Position numbers and translations under genes: made by a program. From Ashinkailepas kermadecensis (taxonomy: Eukaryota > Arthropoda > Thecostraca > Neolepadidae): a stretch of DNA of 64,000 nt. The notes under the pieces were generated by a model, which saw only the letters and a list, made by a program, of their open reading frames with translations, had not been told where the DNA came from and made no database searches. Below, piece after piece: positions 9,881-22,320 of this stretch. The stretch covers positions 1 through 64,000 of the forward strand of contig JAOTOM010004672.1 of assembly GCA_034440615.1 (NCBI GenBank), written 5' to 3'. Every line of letters begins with the position of its first letter. Position 1 is the stretch's first letter.

Positions 9881-11016
9881 CATTGTCGCCGGAGCGGGTA
9901 GGGTGAAAAGGCGAGTCGTAGGGGAAGGGGCGAAGGCAACCCCCTTTACAACTCAGACACTTCTGGGAGGTCCCAGTGTACCAGTCTCCCTAGCATTTTT
10001 GTCCTCCAGTGGTGCTCCTCGGAAGGAAAATGTGCCCCTCCAGGTACATTCACAGCGGCGCCCCTCCAAACAAGCTTCCCCTCATGACAATTTCTGGATC
10101 CACACCTGGTAAAACCTGATACTGTTGGTAAAGTACAACGCCCACATCAAATTCGAAACTCTGTCGGGCCAACGGCGTTACGACGTCAATCATGGTCCAA
10201 CCCCTCTCAGCCACATTAGGCTATAAATGTGGTCGAGATGGTTTGCAGAACCCTCCGAACCACATTGGGTTGTCCTAACCTAACGTGACATAACTTAGCC
10301 TAACTTCCTTTCTTATGACATTTTTTAAGTTTCGTTTTATCCTCGAACATTTCAAGCTAAATATCCAACCTAACTGACCCATCTGAGCATCTTTTGTTGC
10401 CTTTTGGAGGTAAAATTAACTTGCGAACAATTTAAACTGCAATAATTCCATAGTTTATTCAATTTGCCATGACTGTAAGACAAAAACTCTCCTTTGAAAA
10501 CTTTGGTAACCTTTGATCTGATCCAGGATCACAAAAGTCCAAACCCAAATAATTTGGCATACACCTAAAATAAATTGTAATAGTTGCTGAGTGAAGATTT
10601 GTCATGTCTGCAAGCAAGAAATTTAGTTCTAAAAATTGTACCCTTGGATCTAGCACAAAATATAGAAAAGTAAAAACCCAATAGGTGCATATGTCATGCA
10701 GAATTGTGCTGCAGAAGTCATATGCAGCTTCATGAAGTATGTTGTACGAGTAAGGTATGTTCTTTTTTTCATATGGTAGACATAGACACAAATAGAAACT
10801 TTACACAATTATGACATGTTCAATCATTTTGTGGAGGTTTCATAATAATCAGATAGGTATGTAGCTTCTAAGATTAGTCATGCCTGCATGCCAAAAAAAG
10901 AGCTTTAGTAAATAATTTCACCCTTATGGCAGGCCAGTCACCCAAATTTAAACTACATGCACTTAGCACACTTGGTAAACCATGCACATTTCACAAATGC
11001 CTCATTCCTTGATTAG
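9881..11016. other. Gene-poor stretch with repeat remnants
   Basis: No gene seen. Near 10040-10110 a segment ends in ACAATTTCTGGATCCACACCTGG and matches a related segment at 25860-25950, so both are probably pieces of one interspersed repeat. Near 10265-10300 there are TAACCTAAC/TAGCCTAAC motifs. A diverged direct duplication is visible between about 10595-10660 and 10875-10935 (GATTTGTCATGTCTGCAAGC against GATTAGTCATGCCTGCATGC). Confidence 0.4.
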
Positions 11017-12018
11017 ACTTCGGGTGCGTTTGCAGCTCGGATAATAATTTCCGCGAGGACGGAAAATTTTCCGTCCGGCGTTCGGAGCTCACAATCGGAT
11101 CCTGCCGGGTTTACAAATATCAAACACAAATAGTGCGCTCGTGAGTCAAATGTGGTGACCGTGCTACACGTCGCACGCTTGCTCGCATTGCCAGTGTACT
11201 TGCCGTGAGTTCAGGAGTGGTTGACGGGGTTTGGGCGGGTCTAGTAGAAGTTTATTCATCTGGGATGAACAGTCCAGTAAACATGCCGATGGCGGCATGT
11301 GTCGAGGCGAGCTTGGCATCTCGTTGACGGTATGCCGACATCGGGCGGTTCTCGGCCCGACATCGGTATACTGACTTGGAATATCAAACACGGATGTTGA
11401 TTTATTAATATTATTAGGGGGTGGGGCGATACATGAAAGCAATGAGCAACCCGAAATGGATTGGGGGCACACTCCATTGGAACCCATGTTCAAATTTTAA
11501 ATTATTGGGTGGGGGCAAAGCAAACATTGATGGGAAATTCCCCTTCCAAAGTACATAAACCCCCTGATATCAACATATGTTGGGTTCAATTCAAGATATC
11601 AATAGCGGCCAGCTGACGTCGGACCGATGTCCGACATTTCACTCCCGAGACGATAGCGGGCCCCTAGTGCCCAGACAGCAGTCCGACATCTTCCCGACAT
11701 CTGCCTCACGTCGGCTACATGTCGGCTGATAAATCTGATAATAAGTCTGATAAATCTAAACAGTCTGCTTCGGAGCAAAATTGGTCTATGGCACGCGGGC
11801 ATTGATCTCTGAAAATGCGCCATTATGCGCCAGAAGTTCCGCTAATACTAGTGACGTCACACAGATCCTGTAGATTTCGTCTGAAAAATTTTCCGCAGGA
11901 GCCGGATAATTTCCCGGATCCTGTGAGCTTCGAACGGTGAATTGGCAGATCTGATCCAAAAGTATGACGTCACACGGAAAATTTTCCACAGGATCCGAGC
12001 TCCAAACGCGCCCATAGT
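11017..12018. mobile_element. Non-autonomous DNA transposon with nested inverted repeats
   Basis: The left end (ACTTCGGGTGCGTTTGCAGC, then TCGGAT) and the reverse complement of the right end (ACTATGGGCGCGTTTGGAGC, then TCGGAT) match at 22 of 26 positions. Inside lies a second inverted pair: GCGTTCGGAGCTCACA (about 11079) against TGTGAGCTTCGAACGG (about 11922), and GGAAAATTTTCC palindromes occur at both ends. About 1 kb long with no transposase ORF, so it resembles a MITE-like element. The middle carries many CCGACAT motifs (11335-11720). No convincing target-site duplication was found, so the superfamily is undecided. Confidence 0.6.
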
Positions 12019-13554
12019 GGTCCCTCTTGTCTGATTACCTTCCTCCTCGTTACACATAGGTACAGAGCATGAGCAGGCTATATCTAAAACTGTACAGGCC
12101 ATTTAGGGAAAAATAAGTTGTTAATCACAAGAAAAGCTACTACACTTGATGGAGAAGCATAGCACATATCTTCCCACGAAAACATTTCGTTGGCAACTAT
12201 CAACGAAATTTTAAATGTTCCTTATATATTTCACTGGTGCCTGTGTACGGCCTTGGCTGGTGCATTGGCCTCCTGCCCATGCCAGAAATCTAAATAGGCT
12301 TTTTTCAAAAAATAAAACACTATGCAAGAAACAAATTGATGGAACAGATTAAAAATAATAGGACACAGCCTCAGAGCAAGTAATTTTTTTCTGAAAAAGA
12401 CATTAAAATAGCTTTAAAATATTTATATATATATACAACCAAGGCGATATATACCAGGTGGCGTCCTCCCTACTGCGCAGCTTTCTGCGCAGGTCCTTAA
12501 ATGACGTCATCAGGGGTACACCCTTAACATCGCCCGACCGCTAACACGCTGACGAAGATATGCAACGTATGTATACTATGGGAGAGAAATGAGGGGTTAA
12601 GAGGTGTAGGTGCAAAACTTAGAGCACTGTAGTTCTGGAAAGGATCTCCAATACCTTTTATATGCATATTATGCCCGAATGAGCCCTCAAAGGTTCAGTC
12701 AATATGATAGGATGTAGGACAGGTCAACTACGGCAGATAATTAACATCCTCCCGCGGCGAGATGCAGTAAGGACGTATCTGAAGCGTGTGCGTCGCTATG
12801 ATGGGACCAGGTGAGGAGGGGGAGGCAAGTCCCCCAATCTGCATCAAATTTTGCATTGGGCTTATGGTGCTACATGGAAGAAGTAATTGACCGAAAACAC
12901 TCTTTAATCCCTTCTATATGTGGCAGCGCCTCTGATATATGGGAAAGGAAGGAGACAATTGTTTTTTCCACATCGATAGGACCATAGGGAACGCGTGAGT
13001 CAGACACTCCTTTTTATTGGGGAATATGTGAGCCTCCGCACCAGCTCAGCAGCAGGGGTGGAACTTCAAGAAAATGATTGGAAGGACGCAATGCATGGAG
13101 GTAACAAGAAGACATTCAGCCGAGAAGCCCCATTAGTGCCACATGATAGCTAAAATCTGAAATTATTGGGGTCAAGGGGGTGGGCTCACGCCAGTCTTAA
13201 AGGGGACTGAACCGCTCCCAAAGTATGTAAAATTCCACTCTAGTTACCAGGCTACATTCTGCGGACGGACTGGAAACATTGGGCACCAAAAGCGGTCAGA
13301 CATGTATTGTTGGCATTTCCTAGCAATGTGTTCAGGATTAGATCTGGCTCATTCCAAAACACCCCTAAACGTCGGCGTAGTCGACCTAGTCGGCGTCTGT
13401 GCTGGTTCCGGTTCAGAGCATGAATGAATGATCGCAATCAATGTTCGTGGGAAAGGGACTTTGCATATCGTTCCTTTCGATCAATGCTGATAGGCCACAT
13501 TATAAATATCAGAAACAATGAAGTGGCATACGCCACACCTGCCCCATAGCAGTA
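12019..13554. other. Gene-poor stretch
   Basis: No gene, RNA gene or tandem array recognised. A short TA microsatellite lies near 12421-12435. The reading frames are short and lack family resemblance. Confidence 0.4.
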
Positions 13555-13925
13555 CCAGAGCTGAGAGCAGTGCCAAGTGCCGCCAGGACGGGCCGGCATA
13601 GGGAGTGCCACCAGCCTATCCCTGGTCACAGCGGCAGCAGCAAAACACTCCGACAAGACAGAGACCTGGCGATTCCACAGCAGTGCCAAGTGCCGCCAGG
13701 ACGGGCCGGCACAAGGAGCGACGCCAACCCGCCAATGTTCACAGTCGCAACAGAAAAACACGCTAACACGCTGAAAAACGGCAGGACCAGGCGACACGAA
13801 AGCAGTGAAAAGTGCCGCCAGGACGGGCGGCACAGGGGGCGCCGCCAGTCCGCCCCTGGTCACGGCGGCAACAGCAAACAGGGAGAAAAAGGCAGAACCG
13901 GGCGACACGACACACCACAGCAGAG
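13555..13925. repeat. Minisatellite, three units of about 120 bp
   Basis: AGCAGTGCCAAGTGCCGCCA, followed by GGACGGGC, opens units at about 13565, 13680 and 13800; each continues with a diverged GTCACAGCGGCAACAGCAAA-like segment and a GGCGACAC-like end. The 209-residue minus-strand frame across it is caused by the repeat. Confidence 0.75.
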
Positions 13926-16900
13926 ACGGTGACAGATGACCACAGTGTGAGGGTGACATCATATCGCTGGCTGGTGACATGCTGGCGCACCTGCCTAGCT
14001 GCTCGCCTCTCTGCGCTTTGCCGAGCAGAGTTCTAGCGCAACCAGCCAATGCGCACATGCAGCCCAACTCGAGTTAGCCTCCCTGCACACGGACATCTAG
14101 CCTCGGCTGCCGGCTACTGATGACGTCTTCTAGGCGCCTCACGATGTCGTCCTCGCCGGTACAGGTTGTGCATATGATGGAGCAGAAATAAGAATTAAAC
14201 TGGTCTACCACCGCCATCCAACATGTCTGTGGCACGTAGAGCCGGCCGCGACTGATGGTGATAAGCCAAGAGCTGGACATAGCGGTCAGGAGCACCTCGG
14301 GTGCTTCAGACATCGGACAGCCAAGCGCTGTATTGACACGCCTCATTTTGTAGGTGACGAAGCCGGAAACAAAGGCAAGACCGTCACACTCCAGTCCCAG
14401 TTTGCTGATGGTGGTCACGGTATATTCATAATGTGAATTGAAGTGGTGTAAAACTTGTTGAATTGGTTCTTCATTTAGCTACACAAGGATAAGATGCTCC
14501 AAATTGCATCAAGCACACCAGACATGCATGATTCAGCACTTCATACCATTCAGATAGGGCACGAAATAATTACCATTCAGATCTGGTAGGCAGGTTAATT
14601 CATGGAATGGCACCAGGCTTAAGGAGAGGCAGGCGTTGCTGTTGTAGTATCAGCTTCCGCTGCATTAGGTAGCCACAATCATAATCATCAGAGGTAAAGT
14701 GGTTGGAACAAATTAATAAGTTCGTTGGATGAACTCCATCAGGTCTTGTTCACTTTGTCAACCAAATCTTACAAGTATTTCCATCTCTTGGAAACTTAAA
14801 CATGTCGATTGACAATCTTTCTCCTTTCCAGATTTTTATTCCCACATCTTGCATGTTGCTACAGCACAAACACAGTCCATTGCTATTCACCTGGAACCTG
14901 ACATTCATACAGTTAGATATGTTAATTGAAAAAGTTCACCAACACATACCCTCATGTAGTTGTCTTCTTGAATGGTAGAACAGGTGAAGGTTCCACCAAA
15001 ACATTGAACTGAAAACCAATCCTGAACTGGGGATGGCCTGGCTAGCTGTTGTAATTTTGAAATACATTTTTGTCAGTGTCATGCATAAAACTGTTGATCA
15101 TATTTCAATTTTGCAGTGAAAATTATATCACTGGACATATTTTAAACACCTTTTACCTCCATGAAGCATACAAAATGGTTGGGTTTGGGAAAGTTAGCCT
15201 ATGTTAGGGTTTTGTGGTGAATTACAAAAAAGCTCTTTTTGGGGAGGGGGGATTTATGCAAAATAAATAGTTTATTTTCCTTAAAAGCAGTTCTTAGGTT
15301 AGGTTTTTAACTTGAATATGTTTAGAGGAAAAAAATGCTTCGAAATTTTCCATTTTTACAAAAACAATTCGCTTTTTTGCATGGATGGTTAGGCTAGGTT
15401 AGGGTAGGTTATGTTGCATTTCTTTCTTGATTTGGAACATTACTTTTTATGCTATATTACCCAACTCCAAGCCCCTTTTTGGGTGATATGCTGCATCCCA
15501 ACTGAAAAGTATGCATTTGCAGAAGAAATAAGTGGTCACATTATGCTCAGAACATTCATAAGATTGATTAGAAAAATAAATTGCATGAAATCAGAAACTA
15601 CCTTCAACTGCGAATTTACCGGATTAGCGGAATCAGCATATTAGGTATAAACTTGATACGGAACACACCTCAATTTACATCACTAATTAACTACAGCAAT
15701 AGGCTATAGCTAACAGTGCAACTACACTTATGATAAACCACGACACAACACAATACAATAAAACTGCAACCAAAAACGCTGCGACAGCAAACACGACGTG
15801 TGATGCTATACATAATACCTACAAGATAGATATGTAAACAACTGCGCCATTTATGACTCAACTGCGTCATCTAGGAATTTGAGAAAAACCGTGCCCCTAA
15901 AACGCTGCCTTTCGTAATGATGGTCGTCTAATTCGCAGCCTAACTGAAACTGATAAAATAACAGCTAAACAAGATTATTAAACTATAGACGCGATATTAA
16001 AAGATTTAAAAAGTTAGTTGAATTTAAAATATTTTAATTTGAATGTACATCAAACCAATAAAACGGCCCAAAAGGTGTACCCTAGATGACGTCATTTGTA
16101 CCATTCGAGGCGACACGCAGGAAGGCATGGGGATGACAACGGCCTGTATACAACCCACTTCAACCCTCACCGACAAACTCAGACGGTAGCCTTGGACGGT
16201 AGTGTACAGGTGACGGCTCGCAGATCTGCACGCACCACAAAAAAATTCAGCCAATCAGCGGCTAAGGATCGGAATATATGACGCATTTTAAGACACAAAC
16301 GGGCACATCATTTTCCATCTGGCAAACGACGATCGTCTGGTGCAAGTCGCGGCCAGATACATGCCAGTTGAACTAGAGATGAGTGAAGTTGCCGTTTGTT
16401 AACGTAGGCTGAGAGTTAATTGTCGTCGTTTATGCTATTATTTATTTTTCCTTTTTGAATTCTCAATCTGTTCAGTTAAATAAAAATTTTATATATGAAA
16501 CAGGAATTACTGTTTGAACTACTATTCGTTTACATTTTCTACTTAACAATATTTTATGTCCGTTCGCTCTATCTCGGAGAACGAGTGGTCTGGCAACAGA
16601 GCAAATTTCCGCTGTAAAACCGGCTACTGACGTGTCTATCCTGTCCTGGTTGCGGTTCGTGAGAGCCGTTCTCACCTCGTTCTCTCACCTGGTTGGCTCC
16701 CCATATGTTGTCTCTAGTTATCTTCCCCATATACTCAAGCATCACCCAGAGATGAGTTCCGTGCCTGATCGAAGGGAGCCCGTATTTGCAGGTACGTCAG
16801 TCCCTAGATTAAATAAAAATATGGTTATCAGATAGACCGGGCAAGACACAGGAACTGGAAAGTGTACCTTAAGCAGAATTTGTATGCTTAGAGTAGCCAC

Positions 16901-16937
16901 TACATCTGCTAATATTTTGTTGTCAGTCAAGATTTCT
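13926..16937. other. Gene-poor stretch
   Basis: No gene recognised. TAGGCTAGGTTAGGGTAGG near 15391 resembles the TAACCTAAC motifs near 10270 on the other strand. A CCAAT-containing segment (AGCCAATCAGCGGC) lies at about 16250, but no gene follows that would make it a promoter. ORFs are short and unsupported. Confidence 0.35.
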
Positions 16938-17015
16938 GAAATAGAGAATATAGAAATTGAATATAGAGATTGAATACAGAGATTGAATACAGAGATTGAA
17001 TATAGAGATATATAG
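16938..17015. repeat. Short minisatellite, unit of about 17 bp
   Basis: Four to five near-identical copies of GAATA(T/C)AGAGATT with a 16-17 bp period, decaying into GATATATAGAGAGAG at the right end. Confidence 0.7.
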
Positions 17016-18734
17016 AGAGAGATCTATATTCTGAATACCTATAGAGAAGTAAAGCTACTCTTCAAGCTTGATTAGTATATTATCATGGTTAATCTATTCA
17101 GTATATTCATACAACAATGCAGAGGTTTGAGTGCAGTGCAGATTTAAATGCAACCAGGTCCGTTAAGGCTACTAGGGGAAGAGAGGGGGTATCTGAACAC
17201 GTTCTGTTTCCTGAACACCTACCTTTGGTTGTCTCCCACATCATGTTCAGCAGGGTGGGAATTAAGGCACTTCTTAAGATATTTTATCTCTGAAAACATT
17301 TTTGCACTCCGGGTTCATACTGGATAGGATGGGCTTCACATGTACTCCGACACAAATGTGGGAACAAAGATATCAATTAAAACAAACACAGAACGACACC
17401 CAAAAAAAACGCTGGTTATTCCACTTACGGTCACCACTCAAACTATCACTTTTTGTAGCAGTCAGCAGCCAGACCACAGCTTCACACACTCCATCAATCT
17501 CAACCACCGGAATTGCTGACAACAACGCGCCAACAGCAACTTGCAAGATGATGCGCATGCGCACTGAGAACACTGTTCTCCGACTCTGGAGCGGCGTCTC
17601 GGAATACCTGTGTTCGTGCCACCCTATAGTGGGAAACTGATAGTTATAAGAGACGTCTCCAGAGTCCCGGAGGCCACCGATCAGAATTGGCTGTTAGCAT
17701 TTTCTGTTCTGAAATCTGTCTGTTAACCAATCAATGCAAGGTATTTTGTATATGACGTCATAACCATTAGCAACTTTGAACACATGGTTGACAGTGTCCA
17801 CACAAGTTAACAGTAAACACAAGACCTGGACTAATCCTTTGCTTTGATCACATCCAACTGTGGCATGTGCGGTAGCAGAGTTGCGTTCGTATTACGTGGG
17901 AAATTGGCTGAGTAGGTAGGTATGCGCTCTGAGCTGAGGGTGAAGTGTGAAGTATTCTTGTTTGTTTTTCATATGGCTAGCCTTGTGCCGAGACCAACAG
18001 TGAAAGTAAAATGCATTTCTCCTGTGAGTTATAAGAAACGAAACTGTGCTGATTATTACGGGTCACTGCCGGGCGGTGCCATCCATTGTTCACTTCTTTG
18101 TTCGTATGTTTTGGCATTTGATTTGACCAAAAATGAGAATGATATTACTTATGCATATTATGTAGGTACTGATTTAGGTTTTCTGGTCATTTACTGGTAA
18201 ACAGATTCCATGCATAAAAAAATAATGTCCATGAAAATGTACTCCGGAAGAAATCGATATGCACTCCGACTCCCAACCCGGAAAGTAAGTTTCCCACTCT
18301 GATGTTCAGTGCATAAATAACAAAAAGATGGTGGTATTCATAAATGATGGACCTGTCTCTACCAAAATATGAAAGTCTGATCACATAATTCTACCTATTC
18401 TTTGTGTATGGAGGTTGCAAAGTTCACAGGAACCATTTTAGGCTTCCAAGAGCAGTTGGCTTAAGGAAACCATAAGGAAGTGACTTTCAATTTTTGTGCA
18501 ATTACACCAGCATTTTCTAGTGGCTACTAATAGCTTGTACCACAACAGCTACAGTGAGGTAATCCTGAACAACAACATTTTCATGTTCAGAATACGGCAC
18601 ACCACTATAAAATAATCATCTGTTTTAAAGTTGCTCTTTGCAAGTGGTTAGAGGATTTTCATTGAAAGGAACTGTTTGAATATGGATAGCTTGTTCATTT
18701 TTGTGTTCAGTAAACACATTACAATTAATGGTTC
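17016..18734. other. Gene-poor stretch with one NRF1-like palindrome
   Basis: No gene recognised. TGCGCATGCGCA at 17552-17563 is a perfect match to the animal NRF1 consensus and lies in a small GC-richer patch. No first exon was found beside it, so promoter function is unproven. Confidence 0.35.
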
Positions 18735-18777
18735 AGCCATACAGAAGCAGCAGTAGAGCTATTTGTTGCATAATGCC

Positions 18778-19386
18778 TTAAGTGTTCAGAAACCCCCCTC
18801 TTCCATCATCAGGCAATGAGTTCCAGGTGGCACAGCATCTGAGGCTAAAAAATATCTTCCTACAATCCACTGATGCATGCCTGTGAGCCAATTTCAGTGA
18901 GTGTCCACGTGTGTTCACCAATGGTGCCAGCACAAACATGTCGATGTCTGCTTGAATCAGTCTACCTTTCACCGAGTACAGACCCAGTGTCCGTAATCTG
19001 GCACCATAATCCAGACCTTCCACCCCCTCTATGTTTGATGTCCACCTTCTCTGTACTGATTCTAGTCACCTTAAATCACCTATGTAACCTGTATTCCAAA
19101 CACACGATGCAAACTCCAAAAGAGGCCTGACATGAGTAATGTATAAGGTTCTCATAAATTCAGGAGAACGACATAAAGTAGAACTTAGTAGGTTGCTGGC
19201 CAGACTTCCAGCTTTCTGTACTATACCAGCAATGTGTTGATGGAAACACAAGTTTTTATCTACTGTGATGCCTAGGTCAGTATGCATCTCAACAAAGCTT
19301 ACCTGAAATCCATCTAGGTAATAATGTGCATAAGGGCCAAGGTTTTTTCCAGTCATATGGGCCGCAGTGTGCTTTGAGAACTGCAC
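18778..19386 (-). pseudogene. CR1-like ORF2, 3' part (RT thumb and C-terminus)
   Basis: Two frames. 19386-19066 carries LGITVDKNLCFHQHI and HVRPLLEFASCVWN, the post-catalytic segment typical of CR1. 19023-18778 continues with RCCATWNSLPDD, the usual CR1 C-terminal motif. A frameshift separates them near 19060. Confidence 0.75.
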
Positions 19387-19834
19387 ATTTCTTGGAGTTC
19401 ATTGCTAGTCCCCATGACTTGGCAGTACTAACCAGTGTATCAATGTCTTTTTGGCCCTGTGAAATGCCAGCCAGCAGGTCTTTGACAGATGTATGCTTTA
19501 GTTTCATGTATATCTTTAGGTCATCTGCAAAAACCTTGAACTGGGAGTGTATACCATGAGGTACATAATTCACATAAATCAAGAATAACACAGGACCTAG
19601 TACAGATCCCTGTAGTACTCCACTTATAACATTCTTTGGTTTGCTCGAAGAGCCAGAGACAAGCACTTTCATTTCCCTCCCACAGATAAAATTTTGGATC
19701 CAGGTGAGGATTATCTCTGAAATTCCCAGAGCTCTCAGTTTTGTTAGTAGCAGCACATGATTAACATGAAATGCCTTTGAAAAATCAAAGAAAATTACAT
19801 CAACCATATAGCCCTCATGTAGAGACAGTCTCAT
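19289..19834 (-). pseudogene. CR1-like ORF2, reverse transcriptase palm
   Basis: Motif A region VIFFDFSKAFHVNH keeps the catalytic Asp. GVLQGSVLGPVLFLIYVN is the motif B block and VFADDLKIYM is motif C with both Asp residues. The frame shifts near 19330. Upstream (19840-20080) recognisable RT text (IPIFKKGSR) is broken by stops. Confidence 0.8.
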
Positions 19835-20079
19835 ATGTTAGCAGTAGTTGATCCTCTATGGAACATCCATGATGGAAGTCAAATTGTCCTTGGTCCAGCA
19901 AGTGATGGACCTCCAAATATTCTGAGTTTCTCAACAATTACACATTCCAGAATCTTACATGGGACAAAGGTTAGACTTACTGGGTGATAATTTAGTGGAT
20001 CATGCCTTGAACCCTTTTTAAAAATGGGAATAACTTGTGAAGTTTTCCAACTATCAGGAAGACTTCCAGTAGAAAGAAA

Positions 20080-20451
20080 TCAGCTAAAAATTGTGAAAAA
20101 TGGTTTCACAAGCTCCTCATGGGAAGATACAATTAACTGAAGGTGGACCCCATCAGAGCCCATGCTGGAGGATCCATCAACCTGACTCAAAATTCTGAGC
20201 ACATCAGCTTCAGTAATATCAATGCTCTGCAGCACTGTTTCTGTAGTTTGGTGTGGGGCTGGGTTTGTTAGTCTACCTTTGCAGTATACTGAGGAAAATG
20301 CCCCTGCAAATATCTCAGCCATTTCCTGGCAGTCACTTGTTAGTCTGTCAGTTGGTTTCCCCCTCAATGGCCCCAGGGATGTTCTGCCAATTTTCTGGTG
20401 TCGTATGTAAGAATGGAATTCCTTGGAAGATGGTTTGTGAATTAATGACAA
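20080..20451 (-). pseudogene. CR1-like ORF2, linker and RT N-terminus
   Basis: Frame with FHSYIRHQKIGRTSLGPLR, then EMAEIFAGAFSSVY and SSMGSDGVHLQLI. These match the endonuclease-RT linker and first RT block of CR1 elements. Interrupted on both sides. Confidence 0.7.
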
Positions 20452-20592
20452 TCCATACTTGATCTGGGAGTGAATACTAAAGTTTCTATACTGTCTGTTT
20501 AAATCTTGGAATGATCTCAGTGAAAGACCTGCCTGTGAAGACTGTCTCCCAAATTTGTTCCTGTCCTCTTTGTATTTTATCCATGCATCCTT

Positions 20593-21450
20593 TCACCTGC
20601 TTGATAGACTTTGAGGAGGGCTAGTTGTCCATGGAGGATGCACCTTTGGCACAACTCTGGGTATGTATAAATTTGTAAGAGCTGATAATATTTCTAGGAA
20701 CCTTGTGTACATCCCACTAGTGTCTAAATACTGAAACTCAAGGCTCCAGTCATATTCGGACAGACGTTCCTTAATAGCTGAGTAATTCCCTCTGTACCAA
20801 CACCTTTTCAGTGATGTGTTGCTAGATATGGTTGATTTGCTTGCCTGGAAATAATAGTGATTAGAACAGGACAGTGCTGGCATTGGGGAAAGGGGGGGGG
20901 GCAAGATCTCTACCAGTCCAACCCTGTCCACTTTAGATGTTAAAATTAAGTCCAGTGTGTTTCCAGAATTTACAAAGATAGGCTGGTAAATCCATTGAGT
21001 TACGCCAAGCATACGAAAACAGTCAACAAAAGATCTATCTGTGGGAGTAATACCCACTGTGTCAGCAACACCATCTGGCCAGTGCACTGATGATAAATTG
21101 AAATCTCCTAGAATAATTACCTCTTTACAATCACAAAAATCAGTCAAAAAAGTTACAAGTGCCTGGTTCTGGCAATCAGAGTTTGAGGGAGGGCAGTAAA
21201 CACACACTATGTTTAGGCAGAAATCCTTCAGAAAAATAACATGAACATTGGGAGTGGAGACCCAGATTGATTCAAACTTAATTCCATGTTTCACATATAA
21301 ACAAACACCATGCTTGGGAATGGAACCAGTTGTATCAGTTCTCACTATCTCATAACCTGCTATATCTACAAACGAGCTAGGAACTGTTGGCAACAACCAA
21401 GTTTCGTTAACTGCCAGTATGCCAATTTTTATATCAGAGAAAGGCAGATG
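20593..21450 (-). pseudogene. CR1-like ORF2, endonuclease domain
   Basis: KIGILAVNETWLLP (about 21440), GVCLYVKHGIKFE, CVYCPPSNSDCQNQ, ILGDFNLSSVHWPD and NTLDLILTS are APE-type endonuclease motifs in order, ending with SCSNHYYF where active copies have SDH. One long frame runs from about 21440 to 20593. Confidence 0.8.
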
Positions 21451-21858
21451 TGTACATAACTTTGTTTTGTTTGCAATTAAGGTTCACTTGGGATATGCAA
21501 AGTCTGGAGAAGCACAAAACTTGCCTGATAGTATTCAAGGGAGCCCTACATGTTAGTTTAAAGGTTTTTGCTCGCCCCATGATTCCATGCCTGCATCTGT
21601 AAAACTTGTCATTGGGTGTATGTTAGATCCTATGAATGTAAAGGGACTTTAGATCATCATGTTTTGCCATTTATCAAGCCTTTTCTAGAAGCAATTTTCG
21701 TTTATCACTATCAGCTATCTTAGCCCTATAAATATCCTTTTCCTGACTAATGCAGACAATATCTGTCAGGACAACCTCAGTGCTCATGATCCTCTGTGCT
21801 GCTGCCTTTACTTTTTGTTGAACTTCAGGCAGGGATCTAGCTCCAGAGCCACGGATAA

Positions 21859-22311
21859 TTATAGAGTCCCTTCACACATCAATGCCTGCACCTGAGCAGT
21901 CAGTGCCTCAACAGCCCTGCACAATGTTTGCACTGTCTGGTACAGCTGCCCAAATGCTCCAGGACTCACCCCTGTCCCTCCTGAGAAACTGGAAGCTTGG
22001 CAGTCAGTACAAATAAATGGAATGCCATCACCTCCATGTTCAACAATTGCCTGGACCACTGCCTCAGCTAAACCAAGGCACATTGTTGAAGGGTGAAACC
22101 AGCAGCTACACCTGTCGCATCATATGGCATCCATGGCAACTGTGACATCACAAGTAGGGTATTTTGTGCTAGCTGAATCATTACCACCTGTCACCACATT
22201 TGCATAGGTTGTCCCATCATTAGTAGTAGGGTTAGCACTACTACTCTGGGATGACTGAGCTGCACCACGGGCACCACCTCCTCGTCCACGACCCCTCTGC
22301 CCTCTGGGCAT
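21859..22311 (-). pseudogene. CR1-like ORF1 with PHD-like cysteine motif
   Basis: 22311-22120 encodes an RG-rich start (RGQRGRGRGGGARG), a Ser/Thr stretch and then a stop. In the same frame beyond the stop come CDRCSCWFHPSTMCLGL and a later FICTDC, a PHD-finger-like arrangement, then a short predicted coiled coil (LYQTVQTLCRAVEALTAQVQ). PHD-like ORF1 proteins are known in CR1-group LINEs. One in-frame TGA separates the halves. Confidence 0.65.
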
Positions 22312-22320
22312 ATTTGCTCA

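Larger units (their letters stand above)
18735..22320 (-). mobile_element. Decayed CR1-like LINE
   Basis: Minus strand. ORF1 pieces lie at 22311-21859 and ORF2 pieces at about 21450-18735. ORF2 order: APE endonuclease, linker, reverse transcriptase and C-terminal WNSLPDD segment, as in CR1/L2-type LINEs; no RNase H. Several frameshifts and stops break it. Ends are not sharply defined and no target-site duplication was found. Confidence 0.8.

Noticed and set aside
13438..14067. 209-residue minus-strand frame with Cys/Val/Ala bias
   Set aside because: Mostly a translation of the three-unit minisatellite at 13555-13925.
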